Virus record (IMG/VR): IMGVR_UViG_3300008111_000128
Location: 1 to 23,761 of that record
Direction: 5' to 3' (one strand)
Origin: a virus
Length of the DNA stretch: 23,761 bases
Part shown: one piece after another, positions 1 to 6,605 of the stretch
Layout of the letters: each line of letters begins with the position of its first letter
Position numbering within the stretch: the first letter of the stretch is position 1
Notes under the pieces: model-generated
Databases searched by the model: none
What the model was told of the DNA's origin: nothing
The model's input: the letters and a program-made list of their open reading frames with translations, nothing else
Made by a program: the position numbers and the translations under genes

Positions 1-168
1 TGCATAAAAAAGGTGCACCAGCTGGAAGTGACATATAACTTTAACTCTTTGGAGGCATTGTTACTGGGTGTTACAAAGTATAGCCAAATGTACACCCAGA
101 ACAATCTTCCCTACGAACATAAAATCTTAATTGGTGAGAATACTTTTATAGCTATCTTTGTAATATGA
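1..168 (+). CDS. 3' end of an upstream gene (partial, unknown)
   Basis: Frame 1 is open from the first base to a TGA at 166-168 and would give 55 residues ending in ENTFIAIFVI. The stop overlaps the ATG of the next gene (ATGA at 165-168), the coupling used repeatedly in this window, which supports real translation. I do not recognise the protein. Against it, the first few codons (GTG, CAC, CAG, CTG) are atypical for this AT-rich genome, and another frame (3-38) has more typical codons up to a TAA at 36-38. The gene may therefore start inside this interval, for example at TTG 49, TTG 58 or ATG 88, after the other frame ends. The true 5' end lies outside the window or cannot be decided here. 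Confidence 0.45.
   Translation, partial: CIKKVHQLEVTYNFNSLEALLLGVTKYSQMYTQNNLPYEHKILIGENTFIAIFVI
3..38 (+). CDS. possible C-terminal end of another upstream gene
   Basis: Frame 3 reads HKKGAPAGSDI and stops at TAA 36-38. Its codons (GGT, GCA, CCA, GCT, GGA, AGT) match the usage of the virion genes in this window better than the overlapping frame 1. It may be the last residues of a large upstream protein, or the short product of a -1 shift at AAAAAAG (6-12). Eleven residues are too few to decide. Confidence 0.3.
   Translation, partial: HKKGAPAGSDI
131..160 (+). promoter_or_regulatory. Bacteroidota-type promoter upstream of the 165 gene
   Basis: TTG at 131-133, a 19-nt spacer, then TATCTTTG at 153-160 fit the known Bacteroidota sigma consensus (TTG/TTTG near -33, TAnnTTTG near -7). 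The start codon lies only 4 nt beyond the -7 element, so the transcript would be leaderless or nearly so. The same 9-mer TATCTTTGT lies at 18590-18598, also just before an ATG. Confidence 0.5.
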
Positions 169-518
169 GAAGAACCCAACAACATGAATTGTTTACTACT
201 AACTATGCTGTAACTTATGAGGGATGGCAAAAGTTAGACTACCCTATTGAGGGTCAATTCAGAGATGTATATTTATGGTGTAATTACTATGTATATACTT
301 GGGCTCCAAATTATTATTTGCTTGTAAAGATTGTAGATAAGAATAATAAGATTATCTACGAAAACTACATTAACTCAATATCTGAGTTTCAATATGTTAA
401 AAAGAAAATAGGTTTAGATAAACCTAACAAACAATGTACTGAACAAAGTGTAGTTTATTTTATAGATGAATTTGGTAATTATTTAGTAAACGAAAACAAT
501 ATATTTTTAACACAATGA
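165..518 (+). CDS. hypothetical protein, 117 aa, possible fibre-associated gene
   Basis: I do not recognise this 117-residue protein. It is rich in tyrosine and aromatic residues in its first half (YVYTWAPNYYLLVKIVD, about residues 43-59), with alternating hydrophobic residues suggestive of beta strands. No signal peptide, membrane segment or catalytic motif is visible. A promoter-like TAnnTTTG lies 4 nt before the ATG, and the stop overlaps the ATG of the next gene (ATGA at 515-518), so the two are probably translated together. The next gene is fibre-like, so this may be a small virion or fibre-associated protein. That role is inferred from position only. Confidence 0.75.
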   Translation: MRRTQQHELFTTNYAVTYEGWQKLDYPIEGQFRDVYLWCNYYVYTWAPNYYLLVKIVDKNNKIIYENYINSISEFQYVKKKIGLDKPNKQCTEQSVVYFIDEFGNYLVNENNIFLTQ

Positions 519-904
519 GTGGACCACAAAGAACACAATTGGCTACAGTAAGTACTGTAACCCCAACTTTAACTGACAAAGCTATTGTTAGTCAGACTAA
601 TACTGTAAAAGCAAGTACATTTCAGAGTATATATAATTTGTTTAAGACAGGTTATGATACAGTTTATACTACAACTGCTGCCGTAGCTGCACAAATAACA
701 GCTGCTTTAACTAACTATGTTACTAACTCCAGCCTTGCTAGTACATTAACTGGTTATGTAACTAGTTCTCAACTTAGTACAACTCTTACAACACTACCTC
801 AAGTAGCAAGTGTAACAATAAACAAATACAAGTTTTATCTTGTATTGTTAATTTTGAAAATACTCAAAGTGATGATTATATTTCAAATACACAGTTACAG
901 TTGA
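515..904 (+). CDS. fibre-like structural protein, 5' part of a frameshifted gene
   Basis: The first 100 or so residues are rich in Thr, Ser and Ala with repeated helix-like patterns (ITAALTNYVTNSSLASTLTG, then YVTSSQLSTTL), as in phage fibre shafts. From about residue 103 the product changes to a Lys/Ile/Leu-rich tail that looks like out-of-frame translation, ending at TGA 902-904. The -1 frame, open from 727, carries sensible protein from about 820 to 1137. Joining the two gives one protein of roughly 207 residues. No canonical X XXY YYZ slippery heptamer is in phase in the overlap. A one-base deletion in the phage or the assembly is the simplest explanation, and programmed shifting is possible. 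Confidence 0.65.
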   Translation: MSGPQRTQLATVSTVTPTLTDKAIVSQTNTVKASTFQSIYNLFKTGYDTVYTTTAAVAAQITAALTNYVTNSSLASTLTGYVTSSQLSTTLTTLPQVASVTINKYKFYLVLLILKILKVMIIFQIHSYS

Positions 905-1137
905 TTGAAGGTTTTTCAGGTGACATTATTGCATTAAGCAGAACTGATTTTTTAGGTGGTATTCTTGCTACATATTCTCAGTATTTAATTATGCAACAAG
1001 CTGCATCACAACTTACTAATCAAATAGTTAGTAATTCAAACATTAAGCTTTCTGTTGTTGGTGGAAATCCTATACCAAACGGAAGCCCTGACGTAACATT
1101 GAAAGTATATGTTGTGTATCAGGTTATTAACCTATAA
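820..1137 (+). CDS. fibre-like structural protein, 3' part of a frameshifted gene
   Basis: This frame is -1 relative to the gene starting at 515 and stops at TAA 1135-1137. The stretch from about 820 reads as normal protein (KQIQVLSCIVNFENTQSDDY, then IEGFSGDIIALSRTDFLGG) and ends with a beta-like tail (LKVYVVYQVINL). The only local start candidate near the previous stop is TTG at 901, which would discard the good coding sequence before it. I therefore read this as the C-terminal half of the protein begun at 515. It is probably a virion or fibre head domain; I do not recognise the family. Confidence 0.6.
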   Translation, partial: KQIQVLSCIVNFENTQSDDYISNTQLQLIEGFSGDIIALSRTDFLGGILATYSQYLIMQQAASQLTNQIVSNSNIKLSVVGGNPIPNGSPDVTLKVYVVYQVINL

Positions 1138-1138
1138 T

Positions 1139-1444
1139 ATGAACCCTGATTTTAAACAAAAGCATTTTAAAACCCTGATTGATTTGTCAAGGAAACATAA
1201 CTTTTCAGTAGATCAGGTAATTAAGATGTATAAATCTCAGTTTCATTTAGTTGAACATGCTATAACAGATGATTCAGTTAAACCTATATCTGAAAGAAGA
1301 ACAGTAAAACTAGAAGGGTTGGGAAGTTTTGTATTTCTCCCCTATATTGCTAATAAATTAACAGACTTAAAAAGACAAAAAGATGAACGAAAAATTTTTC
1401 CTGAAAGCTCTTCCCAAGATGGAGACGGAGCTCAACTTAATTAA
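1139..1444 (+). CDS. hypothetical small phage protein, 101 aa
   Basis: ATG at 1139 gives 101 residues starting MNPDFKQKHF. A longer reading from 1109 would overlap the previous gene by 29 nt and add a poor leader, so 1139 is preferred. The N-terminal 60 residues look helical. A motif ERRTVKLEGLGSFVFLPY around residues 65-83 resembles small proteins near packaging genes of Bacteroidota phages, and loosely the GxGxF strand of HU/IHF proteins, but it is too weak to call a DNA-binding protein. The gene lies between a fibre gene and the packaging-side genes. Function unknown. Confidence 0.75.
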   Translation: MNPDFKQKHFKTLIDLSRKHNFSVDQVIKMYKSQFHLVEHAITDDSVKPISERRTVKLEGLGSFVFLPYIANKLTDLKRQKDERKIFPESSSQDGDGAQLN

Positions 1445-1613
1445 GACCATGATTGACGTAGCTATCTACGAAAAAAACATGGCACAAACTCCTAATACTG
1501 AAGTAATCTACATTGCAGAAAACATTATTAGAGAAAAGGTTCTTGAAATTCAAAAGGTACTTAAAAACCCAAGCAAGTTTGACAAAGGACCTAAAGACGA
1601 TCTAATAGACTAA
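1383..1613 (+). CDS. hypothetical protein, 76 aa
   Basis: This small, mostly helical, charged protein has no recognised motif. Starting at ATG 1383 it overlaps the preceding gene by 62 nt. Internal ATGs at 1419 and 1449 would shorten the overlap or remove it, and 1419 or 1383 keeps the plausible helical start. It ends 4 nt before the exonuclease gene, consistent with one operon. Function unknown. Confidence 0.65.
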   Translation: MNEKFFLKALPKMETELNLIKTMIDVAIYEKNMAQTPNTEVIYIAENIIREKVLEIQKVLKNPSKFDKGPKDDLID

Positions 1614-1617
1614 CATT

Positions 1618-2388
1618 ATGACAGCCTTTAAAAGGTTATACTTCGATATAGAAGTAAGTCCAAATGTAGGATTCTTCTGGAGTCCTGGACATAAAGTTTC
1701 TATTGACCACAATGCTATTATACATGAAAGAGCTATAATATGTATATGCTGGAAATGGGAAGGAGAAAAGAAAGTCCATTCTTTAGAATGGGATAAAGGA
1801 AATGATAAGAAAATGATTCAGCAATTTATGAAAATAATAAATGAAGCTGATGAAGTAATTGGACATAATGGTGATAACTATGATATAAAATGGTTAAGAA
1901 CCAGATGTTTAATTCATCGTATTCCTGCTTTTCCAAAGTATCAAACTTTAGATACGTTAAAATTAAGTAGAAAGTATTTTAGATTTAACTCTAATAAGTT
2001 AGATTATATTTCTAAAATAACCGGAGGGGATGGTAAAACTAAAACAGAGTATTCATGGTGGAAACAGATTGTTTTATTTAATGATCAGACTGCTATGAAT
2101 AAGATGGTTAAGTATTGTAAGAAAGATGTACTTGAATTAGAAAGAGTTCATCAAGTATTTAAACCTTATACTGAAGCTAAAATTCATGTTGGAGTTGTAG
2201 AAGGTGGTTCTAAGATTGACTGTCCTGAATGTGGATCTGATAATACTCATTCAAGAGGATATTCAATTTCTGCTGCTGGAGTAAAAAAGAATAGGTGTCA
2301 ATGTCAGGATTGTGGTAAATGGTATTCTGTTGCAACAACTACTTACAATACAGAATGGAAAGAAAGGAATCGTAAAGATAAAGTTTAA
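1618..2388 (+). CDS. DEDDy 3'-5' exonuclease (RNase H-like) with C-terminal zinc ribbon
   Basis: This 256-residue protein has the three exonuclease motifs of the DnaQ/YprB-like (RNase_H_2) fold. Motif I is FDIE at residues 9-12 (D10, E12), motif II is GHNGDNYDIKWL at 82-93 (D89), and motif III is YCKKD at 166-170 (Y166, D170), the YxxxD form of DEDDy enzymes. Residues 202-232 add a zinc ribbon: CPEC at 202-205 and CQDC at 229-232, with C227 nearby. It is likely to remove nucleotides from DNA 3' ends (RNA is possible), with the ribbon binding nucleic acid. It sits among packaging-proximal genes rather than beside a polymerase, so a role in end processing or recombination is possible but unproven. 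Confidence 0.85.
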   Translation: MTAFKRLYFDIEVSPNVGFFWSPGHKVSIDHNAIIHERAIICICWKWEGEKKVHSLEWDKGNDKKMIQQFMKIINEADEVIGHNGDNYDIKWLRTRCLIHRIPAFPKYQTLDTLKLSRKYFRFNSNKLDYISKITGGDGKTKTEYSWWKQIVLFNDQTAMNKMVKYCKKDVLELERVHQVFKPYTEAKIHVGVVEGGSKIDCPECGSDNTHSRGYSISAAGVKKNRCQCQDCGKWYSVATTTYNTEWKERNRKDKV

Positions 2389-2391
2389 ACT

Positions 2392-2706
2392 ATGGAATTT
2401 ATAAAGTTAAAAGTTCAATGTTATCCTTATAAACAGGATAGTGAAAAGGATGAAATGGATGCCTTAACTAAAAGTGTACTTAAAGATATAGGTAGAATTT
2501 CAACTGAAGATGATGACGATGAGTTAGAATCTGAACCTATATGGTTAGACATGATTTATAGTAAACAATATCTTGCAGACACTGTTCAATGGATGCATGT
2601 TGGTTTAGCAAATGAAGATTATACCGTAATGTATTTTAGTCAACAAGAGTTTGTTTTGGTTGATATGCCAATTGATAAATTAATTGAGACTTTAAATGAG
2701 ATATGA
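2392..2706 (+). CDS. hypothetical acidic protein, 104 aa
   Basis: This acidic protein has an Asp/Glu run (TEDDDDELESEP, about residues 38-49) followed by a hydrophobic, aromatic C-terminal half. No known domain is visible. Its stop overlaps the ATG of the metalloprotein gene (ATGA at 2703-2706) and it begins 3 nt after the exonuclease gene, so it belongs to the same operon. A DNA-mimic or regulatory role would be speculation. Confidence 0.75.
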   Translation: MEFIKLKVQCYPYKQDSEKDEMDALTKSVLKDIGRISTEDDDDELESEPIWLDMIYSKQYLADTVQWMHVGLANEDYTVMYFSQQEFVLVDMPIDKLIETLNEI

Positions 2707-2999
2707 TTCCCTCAAAGTTTAACATATTGAATCATACTATAGAAGTAGTTTATGATAATGAACATTGTGATAAGAATGATTGCTTTGCTCAGTTTATACC
2801 TAAAGAGAATAAGATTATCTTAGCTAATAAATATAAAATTAAAACTGGCTGGAGAAAGTATAAACAAGAAATAATTGATCATTCTTTTTATCACGAACTT
2901 GTACATTGCATTTTATACTATATGAATAGTAAGTTATGGGAAGACGAAAAGTTTGTAGATCAGTTTGCTGGTTTAATGGCACAAATATTTAAGAAATAA
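2703..2999 (+). CDS. small HExxH zinc metalloprotein (ImmA/IrrE- or SprT-like)
   Basis: The 98-residue protein carries HELVH at residues 64-68, the zinc-binding and catalytic motif of gluzincin-type proteases, preceded by a helix and followed by acidic residues (E80, D81, E82, D86) that could supply the third ligand. Length and layout fit small phage metallopeptidases of the ImmA/IrrE- or SprT-like kind. Two cysteines (C22, C27) lie upstream. Possible roles include cleaving a host or phage protein such as a repressor or virion precursor; the sequence does not say which. It is coupled to the preceding acidic gene by a 4-nt overlap. Confidence 0.7.
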   Translation: MIPSKFNILNHTIEVVYDNEHCDKNDCFAQFIPKENKIILANKYKIKTGWRKYKQEIIDHSFYHELVHCILYYMNSKLWEDEKFVDQFAGLMAQIFKK

Positions 3000-3001
3000 A
3001 A

Positions 3002-3616
3002 TTGAAAGAACTTAATTTAAACATACCACATTTCAAAGCATTAGTAAAGCGTTCATATTTTACTAAAGATAATACACCTGAATTTGATAATGTGTATGTG
3101 TTTGGGGCTCAATCAATAGGTGGCAAGATACTTACATTTCACGTTATGACTGACTATGGTATGTTGCGTTCAAGAGTTCCCATATCTGAAATATATTTAA
3201 AGAAACCTGAAAATGATGTACCTTATCATTTTAAACAGCTTTGGGATTGCTTTGATGAACATGCATCTGTAATAACCTATGATTTTTTAGTAGGTAATAA
3301 GTGTCAAGTAGTTTTAAGAGATGGTACTGAAATATGGGCTACTTATATGTTCACGATAGATTGGTATAATAACCCATATTCTAATGAACCTTCTGATTAT
3401 AAATGTGGTCATGTGCTTGTTGCTGATGATGGATACTTGCTTTGCCAACCTAATAACAGGTTATATTGGAGGGATTCTAATTGGATAACAAAACCGTTTC
3501 CTGTTATACCAAAGAGTATAAAAGTAGATACTCAACTGCTTAGTGTTGAAAGTGTTAGTGATAAATGGGTTTCTAAAGATGGAAACTCTTATTACTATGA
3601 TATGGATAAGAAATGA
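3002..3616 (+). CDS. conserved phage protein of unknown function, 204 aa (TTG start)
   Basis: This resembles a family of roughly 200-residue proteins seen near terminase genes in diverse phages. Shared patterns as I recall them are an N-terminal xELNLxIPHF, a central FHVMTxxGxL, a LWDCF motif (residues 79-83) and a late HVLVADDGxxLCQPNNRLYW segment. The usual N terminus of that family matches a start at TTG 3002, two nucleotides after the previous stop, so the non-ATG start is well supported. The fold looks beta-rich and soluble. The stop overlaps the ATG of the next gene. Function unknown; head or packaging association is suggested only by position. Confidence 0.8.
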   Translation: MKELNLNIPHFKALVKRSYFTKDNTPEFDNVYVFGAQSIGGKILTFHVMTDYGMLRSRVPISEIYLKKPENDVPYHFKQLWDCFDEHASVITYDFLVGNKCQVVLRDGTEIWATYMFTIDWYNNPYSNEPSDYKCGHVLVADDGYLLCQPNNRLYWRDSNWITKPFPVIPKSIKVDTQLLSVESVSDKWVSKDGNSYYYDMDKK

Positions 3617-3876
3617 AAAAATTTTTAAAAACAAATATTGAACTGTTTACTACAGGCTTTATACAAGTCTATTTTGTAGCAATAAACACATGCTTTTTAG
3701 CTAAAGAAATGTATCTTGGAGTATTAATTGCATCTTTTGCTATTAGTATGATATGGTCTTTTAATATTAAACGTCTTGCATTTGGTTCTAAAACAGATAG
3801 AATTATTTATGCATTAGGTGCTACAATTGGAAGTATTATTGGTTTGTTTACAAGTTCATTAATTATAAAACTATGA
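3613..3876 (+). CDS. small membrane protein, about three TM segments
   Basis: The 87-residue protein has hydrophobic segments at about residues 10-28, 34-50 and 64-85, with a basic link (KRLAFGSKTDR) between the second and third. It pairs with the 204-aa gene upstream through a 4-nt ATGA overlap, a pairing I recall from other Bacteroidota phages. Size and topology would allow a holin or a superinfection-exclusion role, but it lies far from the lysis cassette at 20.7-23.2 kb, so I do not assign either. It is coupled downstream to the candidate terminase gene by another ATGA overlap. Confidence 0.75.
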   Translation: MKKFLKTNIELFTTGFIQVYFVAINTCFLAKEMYLGVLIASFAISMIWSFNIKRLAFGSKTDRIIYALGATIGSIIGLFTSSLIIKL

Positions 3877-4502
3877 GATTACTGAAAGTAAATGATGATT
3901 TGACATTAGACATTGTACCTGAAGTATTAGAAATACCTGAGTTTAAAGTTATAACCAGAAGGTTAAAGAAAACTAAAGGGGATATGGACGGTAGATTAAA
4001 GGTACTTGCTAAGAAAGAGTTAGCTTATGTTTATCATATGGCTTCTGAAGAAGGTCCTTATTCAAGTTTTGAACCTAAAGAAAGACATAAAAGATTAGCT
4101 AATGATTTATTTGAAGATCCTAAGTGGCAACCTGATGATGATATAAATAAAGCTATTGAAAAGTATAAAGAACTAAATCATACAGCTGCATCTAAGACAT
4201 TAGCTACTATTATAAATGCATTGTACAAAGCTAACAAGATAGTTGATACTTTAATTAATGAGATTGAGAACAATCTTGAGACTGGTAAATATAAAGAAGG
4301 TATCAATAATAAAAAGGGTCAAGTAATTACAGGTGTAGAGATAATGTTAAATGACATTCAAGCTTTACTTAAAACAAGTAATGAAATTCCAAAAACAATT
4401 GATATATTTGAAAAACTTCAGGACAAGATTATAAAAGAAAAACAAGTAGCTGCTTCTAAGTTTAGAGGTGGTGCTGAAATAAGTGATTTTGAAAGGACAT
4501 AA
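3873..4502 (+). CDS. candidate small terminase subunit, 209 aa
   Basis: The protein is almost entirely helical and charged. It has a central segment with ELAYVYHMASEEGPYSSFEP (residues 49-68) that resembles proteins encoded directly before the large terminase in other phages. Its stop shares an A with the TerL start (TAATG at 4500-4504), so the two are translationally coupled. A small terminase that recognises phage DNA and regulates TerL would be expected here. I see no clear helix-turn-helix, so the call depends on position, coupling and composition. It could instead be a head-assembly or unknown packaging protein. Confidence 0.5.
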   Translation: MRLLKVNDDLTLDIVPEVLEIPEFKVITRRLKKTKGDMDGRLKVLAKKELAYVYHMASEEGPYSSFEPKERHKRLANDLFEDPKWQPDDDINKAIEKYKELNHTAASKTLATIINALYKANKIVDTLINEIENNLETGKYKEGINNKKGQVITGVEIMLNDIQALLKTSNEIPKTIDIFEKLQDKIIKEKQVAASKFRGGAEISDFERT

Positions 4503-6583
4503 TGTTTGACCAAAAGATAATAAAGTCAATAAATACCGAAGAGTTTAGACGAGAAGCTATAAAGTTTGAAGAGAATAGAAAACGACACGGAGAAGGTTTT
4601 TATATAGATCCTAAACTTAAAGGTACAAAAGAATGGAAAGATTATTGGAATCTTCAGGCTTTCTATTGTATTAATGGTATGTCTGTAGGTGGAGTTAAAA
4701 TTACAGGAGAACATTACTTCTATCTTAACTTTTGTCAAATATCTTTAAAGTTAACGAAAAAGATAACTGATTTAACTACCTTAACTGAGTTAACTACCAA
4801 AAAGGTCAAAGTAGATACAACAGTTACATTTCCTGATTTCTGGGATAGTGATTGGTATTATTTTAATGAATGTAAAAGAGCTGAAGAACTTGGTTTACAT
4901 ATAATTGTATTAAAACCAAGACGTAGAGGTTACTCATATAAAAATGCAGCTAAATGTGCATGGACTTATACATTTAGTAAAACAAGAGCTAACTCATTAA
5001 TACTTGCTGAAGATAAAAAGTATTCTGAAGAAACTATGAGGATGGCTGTAAGTTATCTTGATTTTCTTAACAGACATACAGGTTTTAGTCGTCAACGTCA
5101 GCATATTAACAAACCCAGAGAAATGGTTCAGGCATCTTATGAAGAGATTACACCTGATGGTAGAAAGTTAATTGGTGGTTCTATGTCTAGGATTATGCAA
5201 TACTCTACTCTTAATAATCCAGATGTAGCCAGGGGTAAAGATGCAAAAGTAATTCTATTTGAAGAGGCTGGTTCAATGTCAAATTTAAAAGCTACTTATA
5301 CAGTAACCCGTCCTACAGTTGAATCTGGTACAGCAGTATCAGGTCAAATGTTTGTATACGGAACAGGTGGTGACTTTAGTGGTGGTATGGTTGACTTTGA
5401 AGAAATGTTTTATGACCCGGATACTTACGGGTTTTTAGCTTATGATAATATGTATGATGAAGGTGCTACTTCATCTATAGGATATTTTTTACCAGATAGT
5501 TATTCTAAGTTAGGATTTATAACTGAACAAGGAATGTCACTTCATAAAGAAGCTGAGTTTGCAATCCAAGCTGAAAGAGATCACCTTAGAAGAACTACAA
5601 AAGATATTAACATTGTAGATAAGATGATTTGTGAAAATCCTCTTAAACCTTCTGAAGCTATGTTAAAGGTAGGTACTAATATCTACCCTAAAGATGAGAT
5701 TAACAGACAGATAGCTAAGATAAAAGGTAACTCTGCATTACATAATCTTGGAACTCCAGGAGTATTTGTACAAGAAGAATCAGGTGTTAAGTGGCATCCG
5801 TCAACAGACGTTAAACCTATTTTACATTTTCCATATAAAGCTGATGTTGATGGTGAAGGTTGTGTTATTATGTATCAACCACCTTATAAATTTGGTAATA
5901 CAGTACCTCCGGATTTATATTATATTGCTACTGACCCTTTTGCAATGGACAAAGATAAATCTAAAGAATTAACTAAAAGAGATTCGTTAGGTGCAGCTTA
6001 TGTAATGAAGAGAGTTAACTCATTTTCAAAGCCTTATGATATAATTGTGGCGGAATATGTAGCCAGACCTAATTTTCAGGATGATTTTAACAGACAGTTG
6101 TTTATGATGGCTGAGTATTATAATGCTAAGATTGTATTTGAGAATGATAGGGGTAATATAATAGAATATGCTAGGAATAATAAACTTCTTTACAGACTTG
6201 AAGAAGAGTTAACTGTTTATGACTCAAGCAATAACCCTAGAAGAAAGTTAGGTAGAAGTTATGGTGTATCTATGTCTAATATTGAAGTTAAGAAACAAGC
6301 TGTACAATATTTTAGGGATTGGTTATTAGCTCCAAGAGATAGAAATGAAGATGGAACTCAAGAATTGAACTTACATAAGATTTATTCCATACCTTTGTTG
6401 GAAGAAATACTAAAGTTTAGTTATGAAGGTAACTTTGATAGACACTCTGCAATGTTAGTGGCTATGTTATATAAGAAAGAGTTAGTTATGAAACCACTTC
6501 CTGAAACAAATGAAGGTAATTCAGAAGTAGGGGAGTTTTTTTATCGTTTAAAAACTAAAGTTGGTTTAAAGCAAACTTTATAA
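4502..6583 (+). CDS. terL: terminase large subunit (packaging ATPase/nuclease)
   Basis: TerL pumps DNA into the prohead through the portal and cuts the concatemer. The 693-residue protein shows an arginine-rich Walker A-like loop LKPRRRGYSYK (residues 137-147) and a Walker B strand with catalytic acids VILFEEAGSM (250-259). A C-terminal RNase H-like nuclease has ATDPF (D478), a second acidic cluster FENDRG (E548/D550) and a third around FDRHSAM (D646). The length is typical of crAss-like and other long TerL proteins. It is coupled to the upstream gene by TAATG and followed 22 nt later by the portal gene, the usual order. No inteins or breaks are seen. Confidence 0.93.
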   Translation: MFDQKIIKSINTEEFRREAIKFEENRKRHGEGFYIDPKLKGTKEWKDYWNLQAFYCINGMSVGGVKITGEHYFYLNFCQISLKLTKKITDLTTLTELTTKKVKVDTTVTFPDFWDSDWYYFNECKRAEELGLHIIVLKPRRRGYSYKNAAKCAWTYTFSKTRANSLILAEDKKYSEETMRMAVSYLDFLNRHTGFSRQRQHINKPREMVQASYEEITPDGRKLIGGSMSRIMQYSTLNNPDVARGKDAKVILFEEAGSMSNLKATYTVTRPTVESGTAVSGQMFVYGTGGDFSGGMVDFEEMFYDPDTYGFLAYDNMYDEGATSSIGYFLPDSYSKLGFITEQGMSLHKEAEFAIQAERDHLRRTTKDINIVDKMICENPLKPSEAMLKVGTNIYPKDEINRQIAKIKGNSALHNLGTPGVFVQEESGVKWHPSTDVKPILHFPYKADVDGEGCVIMYQPPYKFGNTVPPDLYYIATDPFAMDKDKSKELTKRDSLGAAYVMKRVNSFSKPYDIIVAEYVARPNFQDDFNRQLFMMAEYYNAKIVFENDRGNIIEYARNNKLLYRLEEELTVYDSSNNPRRKLGRSYGVSMSNIEVKKQAVQYFRDWLLAPRDRNEDGTQELNLHKIYSIPLLEEILKFSYEGNFDRHSAMLVAMLYKKELVMKPLPETNEGNSEVGEFFYRLKTKVGLKQTL

Positions 6584-6591
6584 TAAATTTG
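6561..6591 (+). promoter_or_regulatory. promoter-like site upstream of the portal gene
   Basis: TTG at 6561-6563, a 20-nt spacer and TAAATTTG at 6584-6591 match the Bacteroidota consensus. The site overlaps the last codons of terL. A start about 4-8 nt downstream would leave a very short AT-rich leader before the ATG at 6606. Confidence 0.4.
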
Positions 6592-6605
6592 TAATTTAAA
6601 TTAAA

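Noticed and set aside
1109-1138. ATG at 1109 as the start of the gene ending at 1444
   Set aside because: It reads back into the end of the fibre-like gene; ATG 1139 directly after that stop fits the local pattern.
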